Assembly (NCBI GenBank): GCA_020632915.1
Contig: JACKEP010000022.1
Coordinates: forward strand, 1 to 64,000
Length of the DNA: 64,000 bases
Direction of reading: 5' to 3'
Source: Alphaproteobacteria bacterium
Lineage (GTDB): Bacteria > Myxococcota_A > UBA796 > GCA-2862545
Below are positions 25,446 to 32,957 of the stretch, in pieces. The translations under genes were made by a program, and so were the position numbers. The notes beneath the pieces were generated by a model, which saw only the letters and a list, made by a program, of their open reading frames with translations, was not told the origin of the DNA and did not search any database. The first letter of the stretch is position 1. The number at the start of each line of letters is the position of its first letter.

Positions 25446-27026
25446 ATGCCCGTCCCGACCCCGATCCTCCTGCAGGTCCTCGTCGCGTCTGCCACGGCCG
25501 GCGACGTGGCACCGCTCGACCTGTCCGGGACGGTCCCCGTCGACGGTCCCGACCACGTGCTCGTGCCGTTCGAGGTGCCCGCGGGCACGGCCGAGGTGCA
25601 GGTGCACCACGACGACGGCAGCGACGCCGTCATCCTCGACTGGGGCCTGACGGACCCCGACGGCTTCCGCGGCTGGGGCGGCGGCAACCCCGAGGACGCC
25701 ATCGTCGGGCAGGACGCGGCCTCGCGCAGCTACCTCACCGGACCGATCCCGGCCGGCACGTGGAACGTCGTCGTGGGCAAGGCGAAGCTCGACGACGCCC
25801 CCGCCTCCTACGCCCTGCAGGTGTTCCTGCGGGAGGCCCCCACGCTCGCCCCCCAACCCGACCGTGGCCCGTACACGCCCGCAGCGCCGCTGAAGGAGGG
25901 GCCCGCCTGGTACGCGGGCGACCTGCACGTGCACACCGAGCAGAGCGGCGACGCGCGTCCCACGATGGACGATGCCGCCACCTACGCGCGCGGCCGCGGC
26001 CTCGACTTCGTCGAGTTCTCCGAACACAACACCACGAGCCAGCTGCAGTACCTCACCGCCGTCCAGGCACGGCATCCCGACGTGCTGCTGCTGCCGGGCA
26101 TCGAGGTGACCACCTACGACGGCCACGCCAACGCCATCGGCGCCACGGCCTGGGTCGACCACCGCGTGGGGCTGGACGGCCTGATCGGCCAGGACCTCGC
26201 CGACGCGGTCCACGACCAGGACGCGCTGTTCAGCGTCAACCACCCCACCCTCGAGCTCGGCGACGCGTGCATCGGCTGTGCGTGGCACCAGGACGTGTCC
26301 CCCGACAGCCTCGACGCCTACGAGGTGATCACCGGGTCGATCGACAACGTGGCCTCGGTGGCGCACCCGTCGGCGCTCGCCGCCTGGGACGCGCTGTGCG
26401 CCCAGGGCCTGCACGTCGCTGCGGTCGGCGGCAGCGACGACCACGACGGCGGCCAGGGCAGCGGCCTGACCTACAACCCGATCGGTTCGCCCACCACGCT
26501 GGTCCACGCCGATCGGCTCGACGTCGCCGCGATCCTCGCCGGCATCCGCGCCGGCCGCACCGTGGTCAAGCTGGGTGGCCCCGACGATCCGATGGTGGTG
26601 CTGGACGCGACGGATCCGCTCGACGGTGACACCGTGATCGCCACCGCCACCACCGTCCGCGCGACCGTCACCGACGGCGTCGGCACCACGGTCCGGCTGT
26701 TCGTCGACGGCGCCGAGGTCGCCCAGGCCGACGTCACCGAGGAGGGCCAGGTGCTGTCCCTCGACGTCACCGCGCCCGCGCAGGGGGAGCGTCGGGTGCG
26801 CGCCGAGGTGTGGCGGTCCGGAACCCGACGCACGCTCACCTCCCACGTCTGGGTGCGCGCGCCGGATCCGACGACCGATGCGCCACCGACGCAAGGCTGT
26901 GACTGTGCCGTCGCGCGTGGACCGGGCGGAGGAGCCGCCTGGGTCCTCTGGATCGCATGTGCGGTACCCATGCTGCGGCGACGACGTGAACTCACCGCGT
27001 CGTCCGCACACATTTCCCGAAACTGA
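25446..27026 (+). CDS. PHP-type (CehA/McbA-like) metallohydrolase with MYXO-CTERM-like tail
   Basis: A 526-residue exported protein (hydrophobic N-terminus ILLQVLVASATAG). Residues about 20-140 are a beta domain. Then a PHP metal-dependent phosphoesterase domain: AGDLHVHTEQSGD (about residue 157), VEFSEHNTT, FSVNHPTLELG and GGSDDHDGG supply the His/Asp ligands of the CehA/McbA family. The C-terminus has GCDCAVARG, a hydrophobic helix (AAWVLWIACAVPML) and RRRR, the layout of MYXO-CTERM surface-sorting signals, though 13 residues follow the arginines. A GTG at 25440 is an alternative start. Substrate unknown: the family includes carbaryl esterases, but many members are uncharacterised. Confidence 0.82.
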   Translation: MPVPTPILLQVLVASATAGDVAPLDLSGTVPVDGPDHVLVPFEVPAGTAEVQVHHDDGSDAVILDWGLTDPDGFRGWGGGNPEDAIVGQDAASRSYLTGPIPAGTWNVVVGKAKLDDAPASYALQVFLREAPTLAPQPDRGPYTPAAPLKEGPAWYAGDLHVHTEQSGDARPTMDDAATYARGRGLDFVEFSEHNTTSQLQYLTAVQARHPDVLLLPGIEVTTYDGHANAIGATAWVDHRVGLDGLIGQDLADAVHDQDALFSVNHPTLELGDACIGCAWHQDVSPDSLDAYEVITGSIDNVASVAHPSALAAWDALCAQGLHVAAVGGSDDHDGGQGSGLTYNPIGSPTTLVHADRLDVAAILAGIRAGRTVVKLGGPDDPMVVLDATDPLDGDTVIATATTVRATVTDGVGTTVRLFVDGAEVAQADVTEEGQVLSLDVTAPAQGERRVRAEVWRSGTRRTLTSHVWVRAPDPTTDAPPTQGCDCAVARGPGGGAAWVLWIACAVPMLRRRRELTASSAHISRN

Positions 27027-27103
27027 CACCGTGCGCCGTCGCGTCCGATGCCGACCCGGACGGGTGGTTTCCGGCGCGCGCTTCACAGCCCGCACACGCC
27101 GTC

Positions 27104-27133
27104 TTTACCTGTCCTTCACGGCCCCTGTAGACT
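27104..27133 (+). promoter_or_regulatory. possible sigma-70-like promoter
   Basis: TTTACC and TAGACT are separated by 18 bases in a locally less GC-rich stretch about 96 bases before the start at 27229. Only part of each hexamer fits consensus, so this is weak. Confidence 0.25.
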
Positions 27134-27228
27134 TCTCCGCGCTCGTGCAGCGGACGGGGGCGAGTCGTCTCCCGAACGCGCCGAGCCCACCCGACCGGCC
27201 CCAGCCGGTCTCCAGCTCGGGAGAAACC

Positions 27229-30222
27229 ATGTCACACGGTCGTCTCACTACGACCTGTCTCACAGGGCTCGCAGCCCTGGCGCTCGGTGCGTCCAGCACC
27301 GCCGTCGCCGGGATGTGTGCCGGTGTCGACGGGGTCGTCAGCGACAGCGGCGCCGACGTCGTCGGCCTCGTCAACACCTGCGGTCAGGGCAACGAGTGGG
27401 GCTCGTCCTCCGTTCCGCCCTACACGGTGAGCTGCGCGAACGGGCAGAACAGCCCCGACCTCGCCTACACCTTCATCGCGCCGTGGTCCGGACCCTACAC
27501 GTTCGACACGGAGACCTCCACCTTCGACACGGCGATCATGGTCCGTGACGGCGCCGACTGCGGCGTCACCCAGCTGGCGTGCGACGACGACGGCGGCACC
27601 GCCGCGCTGTCCTCCACCACGGTGAACCTGGTCCAGGGCCAGGAAGTCATCGTCGTGGTCGGCGGCTACGGCGGCACCGCCTGCGGCGACGCCCACCTCA
27701 ACATCACCGGCTGCAGCAGCGCCGACGTCGACACCGACGGCGACCTCGTGTGCGACACCTACGACCAGTGCACCGGCGACGACGCCAGCGGCGACGCCGA
27801 CGGCGACGGCACCTGCGACGACCTCGACCTCTGCTTCGGCGACGACACCTTCGGCGACTCCGACGTCGACGGTGTCTGCGACGACGTCGACGTCTGCCCG
27901 AACGATCCGGGTGGCGACGACGACGCTGACGGCGTCTGCGACTTCGTCGACCTCTGCTTCGGCGACAACGCCACCGGCGACACCGACGGCGACGGCGTCT
28001 GCGACGACCTCGACATCTGCGTGGGCGACGACGCCAGCGGCGACGACGACGGTGACGGCCTCTGCAACGACACCGACACCACCTGCGACAACTTCGACGG
28101 CGACCTCGGCTCGGTCGTGGGCGTCGCGGCGCTCACCGGCGACACGTGCGGCGCCGGCGACGACTTCTACGCGGCGTGCGCGTTCAGCGGCAACAGCACC
28201 GCCGCCGACCTGACCTACACCTACACGGCGGCCGGCGACGGCCTGTACACGTTCGACCTGTCGCTGTCGGGCTACGACACCGTCCTGTCGGTGCGCGACC
28301 CGAGCGACTGCGGCCAGACCATCGACGCCTGCGACGACGACGGCGGCACGGGCACGACCTCGCTGCTCCAGGTCCCGCTCACGGCCGGTCAGCAGATCGT
28401 GCTGTCGATCGACGGCTACAGCGCCAACTGCGGCGCCTTCCAGCTCGACATCACGGGCTGCAGCACGGCCGACGACGCCGACGCCGACGGCGTCTGCGAC
28501 GACCTCGACCTGTGCGACGGTGACGACGCCACCGGCGACACCGACGGCGACGGCATCTGCGACGACACCGACGCGTGCCTCGGCGACAACGCCACCGGCG
28601 ACAACGACGGTGACGGCATCTGCAACGACACCGACACCACCTGCGACAACTACGCCGACTTCGTCGTCACCGGCGTGGGCAGCCAGCTCGTCACCGGCTC
28701 CACCTGCGGCTTCGGCAACGACTGGGGCAACTCCACGCCCTACACCGTCACCTGCGCCAGCGCGCAGAACGGCGAGGACGTCTCCGTGCTGTGGACGGCG
28801 CCGGCTGACGGCGACTTCACCATCAACACGGACTTCTCCACGTTCGACACCGCCCTCGTGCTCCGCGACCAGACCGACTGCGGTCTGACGGAGATCGAGT
28901 GCGACGACGACGACGGCGAGGGCACCCGCAGCCAGATCCAGCTCACCGGCGTCACCGCCGGCGACACGTTCCTGTTCATCGTCGACCGCTACGGCACCGG
29001 CACGGGCTGCGGTGACTTCAACTTCAACGCCTTCGGCTGCGCCAGCAACGACGACACCGACGGCGACGGCATCTGCGACTCGCTCGACCTGTGCTTGGGC
29101 GACAACGCCACCGGCGACTCCGACGGCGACGGCACCTGCGACGACTCCGACGCGTGCTTCGGCGACAACACCACCGGCGACACCGACATGGACGGCATCT
29201 GCGACGACGTCGACGCCTGCCCGAACGACCCGGGTGGCGACGCGGACGGCGACGGCATCTGCGACTCCGTCGACCTCTGCTACGGCGACGACGCCACCGG
29301 CGACACCGACGGCGACGGCACCTGCGACGACCTCGACGCCTGCGTGGGCGACGACACCACCGGCGACAACGACGGCGACGGCATCTGCAACGACACCGAC
29401 ACCACCTGCGACAACTACGACGGTGACCTCGGCTCCGTGACGGGCGCCATGGTCTCCGTGGGCAACACCTGTGGTGCGGGCGACGACAGCTACCCGAGCT
29501 GCGCCCTCAACGGCATCTCGACCGCCGACGACCTGCTGCTGACCTGGACCGCGCCGTCCGACGGCACGTACGTGTTCAGCCTGGCCAACTCGACCTACGA
29601 CACCGTGATGTCGCTGCGTGACCCCGCCGACTGCGGGATCACCGAGGGCGCGTGCAACGACGACACCGTCGGGCTCCAGTCCGAGGTGACCGCCGATCTG
29701 CTCGCCGGCGACACCGTCGTCATCGCGATCGACGGCTACAACACCGCGTGCGGCGACTACGAGCTCGACATCACGGCGATCGCCGCCTGCGCGGACATCG
29801 ACGCCGACGGCGTGTGCGACGACGTCGAGCTCTGCTACGGCAACGACGTCGGTGGCGACGCCGACAACGACGGCCTGTGCGAGCCTCAGCTGCTCGCCAC
29901 CACCGTCACCCCCGGCCAGCCCCTCGACCTCGGCCTGCTCGGCGGTCCGCCCGGCACCGAGGCCGCGTTCCTGGCCACCACGCACGGCGCCAGCGGCGGC
30001 ACCGCCTGCCTGCCGGCCTACGGCGTCTGCACCGAGCTGGTCCGTCCGACGCTCGTCGGCCGCGCCACCGTCGACCCGACCGGGCTCGCGGTGCTGACCG
30101 TCACGGTGCCGGCCTCGATCCCGCCGGGCATCTTCGTCGGCTTCCAGGGCGCGTGGCTCGACCACGTCCTGTCGGTCGGCGAGACGTCCAACGTGGTCGT
30201 CCGTCGCGTCCAGACCCCCTGA
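27229..30222 (+). CDS. secreted calcium-repeat (TSP3) protein with PPC-like domains
   Basis: A 997-residue protein with a Sec signal peptide (cleavage near SSTAVA, residue 24). Four similar beta domains of about 90-100 residues (starting near residues 28, 285, 475 and 735, each with a C-G-x-G-x-D/N opening and a YDTVLSVRDPSDCG-like block) resemble PPC or CUB-like modules. They alternate with runs of thrombospondin type 3 repeats of the form DTDGDGVCDDLDLC with DDATG units, which bind calcium in rows. The last 110 residues are a separate beta domain. No enzyme motif. Likely a cell-surface or matrix structural protein whose fold needs calcium and disulfides. ATG follows GGGAG. Confidence 0.82.
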   Translation: MSHGRLTTTCLTGLAALALGASSTAVAGMCAGVDGVVSDSGADVVGLVNTCGQGNEWGSSSVPPYTVSCANGQNSPDLAYTFIAPWSGPYTFDTETSTFDTAIMVRDGADCGVTQLACDDDGGTAALSSTTVNLVQGQEVIVVVGGYGGTACGDAHLNITGCSSADVDTDGDLVCDTYDQCTGDDASGDADGDGTCDDLDLCFGDDTFGDSDVDGVCDDVDVCPNDPGGDDDADGVCDFVDLCFGDNATGDTDGDGVCDDLDICVGDDASGDDDGDGLCNDTDTTCDNFDGDLGSVVGVAALTGDTCGAGDDFYAACAFSGNSTAADLTYTYTAAGDGLYTFDLSLSGYDTVLSVRDPSDCGQTIDACDDDGGTGTTSLLQVPLTAGQQIVLSIDGYSANCGAFQLDITGCSTADDADADGVCDDLDLCDGDDATGDTDGDGICDDTDACLGDNATGDNDGDGICNDTDTTCDNYADFVVTGVGSQLVTGSTCGFGNDWGNSTPYTVTCASAQNGEDVSVLWTAPADGDFTINTDFSTFDTALVLRDQTDCGLTEIECDDDDGEGTRSQIQLTGVTAGDTFLFIVDRYGTGTGCGDFNFNAFGCASNDDTDGDGICDSLDLCLGDNATGDSDGDGTCDDSDACFGDNTTGDTDMDGICDDVDACPNDPGGDADGDGICDSVDLCYGDDATGDTDGDGTCDDLDACVGDDTTGDNDGDGICNDTDTTCDNYDGDLGSVTGAMVSVGNTCGAGDDSYPSCALNGISTADDLLLTWTAPSDGTYVFSLANSTYDTVMSLRDPADCGITEGACNDDTVGLQSEVTADLLAGDTVVIAIDGYNTACGDYELDITAIAACADIDADGVCDDVELCYGNDVGGDADNDGLCEPQLLATTVTPGQPLDLGLLGGPPGTEAAFLATTHGASGGTACLPAYGVCTELVRPTLVGRATVDPTGLAVLTVTVPASIPPGIFVGFQGAWLDHVLSVGETSNVVVRRVQTP

Positions 30223-30231
30223 CATGAGCCC

Positions 30232-30256
30232 TGCCGCCCGTCGTTGACGGGCGGCA
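30232..30256 (+). terminator. 11-bp stem hairpin after the TSP3 protein gene
   Basis: TGCCGCCCGTC, loop GTT, GACGGGCGGCA: a perfect stem starting 10 bases after the stop. It is followed by another hairpin; together they fill the 101-bp gap between two convergent genes. Confidence 0.65.
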
Positions 30257-30267
30257 CCGGGCACGCC

Positions 30268-30301
30268 ACGGGCGCCGTCTCCCTCGGGAGCCGGCGCCCG
30301 T
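30268..30301. terminator. second hairpin in the convergent gap, same tail as 4900-4935
   Basis: ACGGGCGCCG and CGGCGCCCGT form a 10-bp stem around a 14-base loop. The outer sequence CACGGGC and the tail GCCCGTCCTGCT match the hairpin after the DUF2807-like gene. Its tail lies toward the converging gene, so it may serve either direction. Confidence 0.55.
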
Positions 30302-30323
30302 CCTGCTCAGCGCGACGGCAGCG

Positions 30324-32837
30324 TCAGGGGCAGGCGGACGGCGGTTGCCAGTCCACCCAGATGGGGCTCGACCAGACCGCGTCGCGGTGGCCGGCGGCCC
30401 GGTCGGCGGCGGACTGACCGGGCGGCACGTCCGGCCCGACGTAGGCGCGCACGTAGTAGAGCCACCGCGCGCCGTCGGTGGCCGACGGGTCCAGCGGGTT
30501 GGTCAGCGGCAGGTCGCTGTCGACGCGCTCGCGGTTGAGGCCCACCCACTGTCCCACCGGCACGTAGCCGACGGGCTGCCCCACGGGCGCACCCCATACC
30601 GTGAGCTCGCGCACGGACTGGCCGACGGCGAGGCCGACGTGCGCCGTCAACCCGCAGGCCGACACGGCGCCCACCTCGCTGCCCATCGGCCACGTGGTGG
30701 CGCCGTCGCCGACGTCGAACGCCAGCCACGCGCGGATGCCCGACGTCGCGTACGTGCGCCGGGCGCCGAACGCGTCGAAGATGCCGTCCCGTGGTGAGGG
30801 CGTGGTGGCGTCCGCGAGCACGACCGCCGTGCCCACCGGGTCGTGGCTGATGTCGGGCAGGCTGCCGTCGGACGCCCAGTGGTCGTTCATGCCGGGCTTG
30901 CCGTGGTGGCCGTCGCCGGCGCCCACGAGCCCGATCAGCGCGCGGGTGTCCTGCCAGCCGTAGCGGAACGTCCACGGCTCGAGCCGCGGGTCGGCTGCCT
31001 GTCCCTCGAACGCCGACAGCCGGTCCGCCCCGGTGCCGTTGCGCCCGTTGTAGGCCCGCGACGAGAACACCTCCCCCACGCGCTGCCAGCGCTGCGGCGC
31101 CGCGGCGTCCACGAGCGTGTCGTAGGGGGCGGGCGGGTCGTAGGTGAGGTCCCAGTCGGTGTTCTGCGGGCCCGGCTCCATCATGTGCGGCAGCACCAGC
31201 ACGTCGGCGGGCGTCAGGCCGTGGTCCTCGATCCAGCGGAACAGGCACGCGGGCGGGCGCAGGTTGGTGTTGCCCGGCAGCATCGGCAGCCCGTAGGGCG
31301 TGGCGGTGTCGTGGTCGCGGAACAGCACCACGCGGTGCAGCTTCGCGTCGGTGGCGCCCTGCTTCCAGCGCCCGTGCCACTCGTAGGCGGGGAAGGTGAC
31401 GAAGTCGGGGTGGGCGTCCTGGTAGACGCGCGACGCGGCCTGTGAGGCCTCCCACCACCCCGCGAGGCCCGGCTCGGACTGACCGTCGATCGCGCACGGA
31501 CCGCCCGGGGCGAACGGCGACGGCGCCGGCGGGGCCACGTACGAGCCCTCCGACGAGGCGTGCTCCGACAGCGCGCCGAAGTCGTAGCCGGAGACGTCCT
31601 GCAGGAACTGGAGGCTCTCGTCGTCGCGGATGTACTGACCGTGGTGGTCGCCGAACGTCCAGCCGTACAGGAACGCGTTCGTGCCGTCGCCGCCGGTGTG
31701 GACGTGGACGTCGCCCAGGAGGCGTCGCCAGGTCCGCTCCCCATCGGGCCACGCGTACGACCACTGGTGGACGTCGTCGACACCCGGCGGGGGGCGCACG
31801 CGCACCGAGAACGGTCCGGCCGCCGTCACGGTCGCCGTCGCGCGGCCCTTCCACGCGTCCACCAGGCGCAGCGTCGACACCGCCGTGCCGTCGTCGAACC
31901 GCAGGCGGAGGGTGCCCGTGATCGGCGTCGGGTTCTTCCACCGGTCGAGCACCACCACGTCCACGCCGAACGGCCGCCCGACGACCACGTCCATCGGGGT
32001 GCGCACGTCGACGAAGGCGGGCGGTCCCGGGTCGAGATCGAGCCCGTCGACGTCGGCCGCGTCGACCACCGTCCAGCAGGCCGGATCGAGCGGGTCGCAG
32101 GGCACCGCCGTGTCGTCGGAGCCCGTGCGGTAGCGGACGTGCACGCGGAACGGTCGATCGGTCAGCCACGTGGTGGACCGCAGCGGCACGCGCCCGGTGT
32201 AGACGAGCCGGATGCGGTCCTGGTCGTCGAGCGGCGGGTCGGCCGGATCGAGCCACAGCGGCAGCATGCGTGGCGCGGCGTCGGCCGTGGTGCCCCAGCC
32301 CTCGGTGATCGGCGCGATCTGCAGCTCACGGGCGCGCACGCGACCGCCCACCGTGCGCAGCCGGTAGGCCCGCCACCGGCCGCGCTCCCCCGGGTCGGTC
32401 GTGCACGTCCGCACCCGCACCCCGCACGACCACGGCTTGTCGAACAGGGCCGACGACGTCAGCGCCTGCTCGTCGGTGGTGCCGTACGGGCTCGTCGGCA
32501 GCTCGATCTGCACCACGCTGCCGTCGACCGTCTGCAGCGCCATCGGCACCGGGGCACCCGACGCATCCACCGTGGGCGCCGGCGCGCCGAGGCCGCGCAC
32601 CACCACGCCCGGCGGGACGTGCAGCTCCAGCTGGAGCGGTGCGGACGCCTCGAACACCCGCCCGGCGTCGGTGCGGTCGGGGCTCCAGCGCACGAGCCCG
32701 GTGCCCGGCAGCGGGTCGGACGGCGGCGGCAGCGGGTCGTCGACCGGCCCCACGGCGTCGGACGCGCCACAGCCTGCGCAGAGCGCGGCGATCCACAGGG
32801 GACGACGGGGCAGGTGACGACGGAGTCGAGCGGTCAT
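30324..32837 (-). CDS. DUF3604/PHP-like lipoprotein
   Basis: An 837-residue lipoprotein: signal PLWIAALCAGC (Cys about residue 23) then a Pro/Asp linker (DDPLPPPSDPLPGT). The first 350 residues are beta-rich. A PHP-type hydrolase domain follows with LLGDVHVHTGGDGTN (about residue 375), ALSEHASSEGSYV, FPAYEWHG, VLPHMMEPG and GAGDGHHGKPG, the metal-binding blocks of the DUF3604 family. It is thus a second predicted metallohydrolase of this fold near the one at 25446, but longer and lipid-anchored. Substrate unknown. Start at the ATG after GGGGGGC. It converges on the TSP3 gene and diverges from the nucleotidase-like gene. Confidence 0.8.
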   Translation of the reverse strand: MTARLRRHLPRRPLWIAALCAGCGASDAVGPVDDPLPPPSDPLPGTGLVRWSPDRTDAGRVFEASAPLQLELHVPPGVVVRGLGAPAPTVDASGAPVPMALQTVDGSVVQIELPTSPYGTTDEQALTSSALFDKPWSCGVRVRTCTTDPGERGRWRAYRLRTVGGRVRARELQIAPITEGWGTTADAAPRMLPLWLDPADPPLDDQDRIRLVYTGRVPLRSTTWLTDRPFRVHVRYRTGSDDTAVPCDPLDPACWTVVDAADVDGLDLDPGPPAFVDVRTPMDVVVGRPFGVDVVVLDRWKNPTPITGTLRLRFDDGTAVSTLRLVDAWKGRATATVTAAGPFSVRVRPPPGVDDVHQWSYAWPDGERTWRRLLGDVHVHTGGDGTNAFLYGWTFGDHHGQYIRDDESLQFLQDVSGYDFGALSEHASSEGSYVAPPAPSPFAPGGPCAIDGQSEPGLAGWWEASQAASRVYQDAHPDFVTFPAYEWHGRWKQGATDAKLHRVVLFRDHDTATPYGLPMLPGNTNLRPPACLFRWIEDHGLTPADVLVLPHMMEPGPQNTDWDLTYDPPAPYDTLVDAAAPQRWQRVGEVFSSRAYNGRNGTGADRLSAFEGQAADPRLEPWTFRYGWQDTRALIGLVGAGDGHHGKPGMNDHWASDGSLPDISHDPVGTAVVLADATTPSPRDGIFDAFGARRTYATSGIRAWLAFDVGDGATTWPMGSEVGAVSACGLTAHVGLAVGQSVRELTVWGAPVGQPVGYVPVGQWVGLNRERVDSDLPLTNPLDPSATDGARWLYYVRAYVGPDVPPGQSAADRAAGHRDAVWSSPIWVDWQPPSACP

Positions 32838-32889
32838 GTGCCCCCCGTACCACGGGGCCGCGCGGCCATCTCCCGCACCCGCGGTCCTC

Positions 32890-32923
32890 GTCACGCGACG
32901 TCACAGGCACCGCGGCCGTCACG
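32890..32923. promoter_or_regulatory. GTCACG repeats in a divergent promoter
   Basis: GTCACG at 32890, GTCACA at 32900 (10 bp apart) and GTCACG at 32918, in the 120-bp gap between start codons at 32837 and 32958. The 10-bp-spaced pair repeats the arrangement at 22243-22258. Confidence 0.45.
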
Positions 32924-32957
32924 CGGTTAGCGCCTCTCTCGCCCTGGGGGACCACGC

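Noticed and set aside
27700..29420. Dense short tandem repeats that at first suggest a CRISPR-like or satellite array
   Set aside because: They are in frame and encode Asp-rich calcium-binding TSP3 repeats; there are no conserved non-coding repeats with unique spacers.
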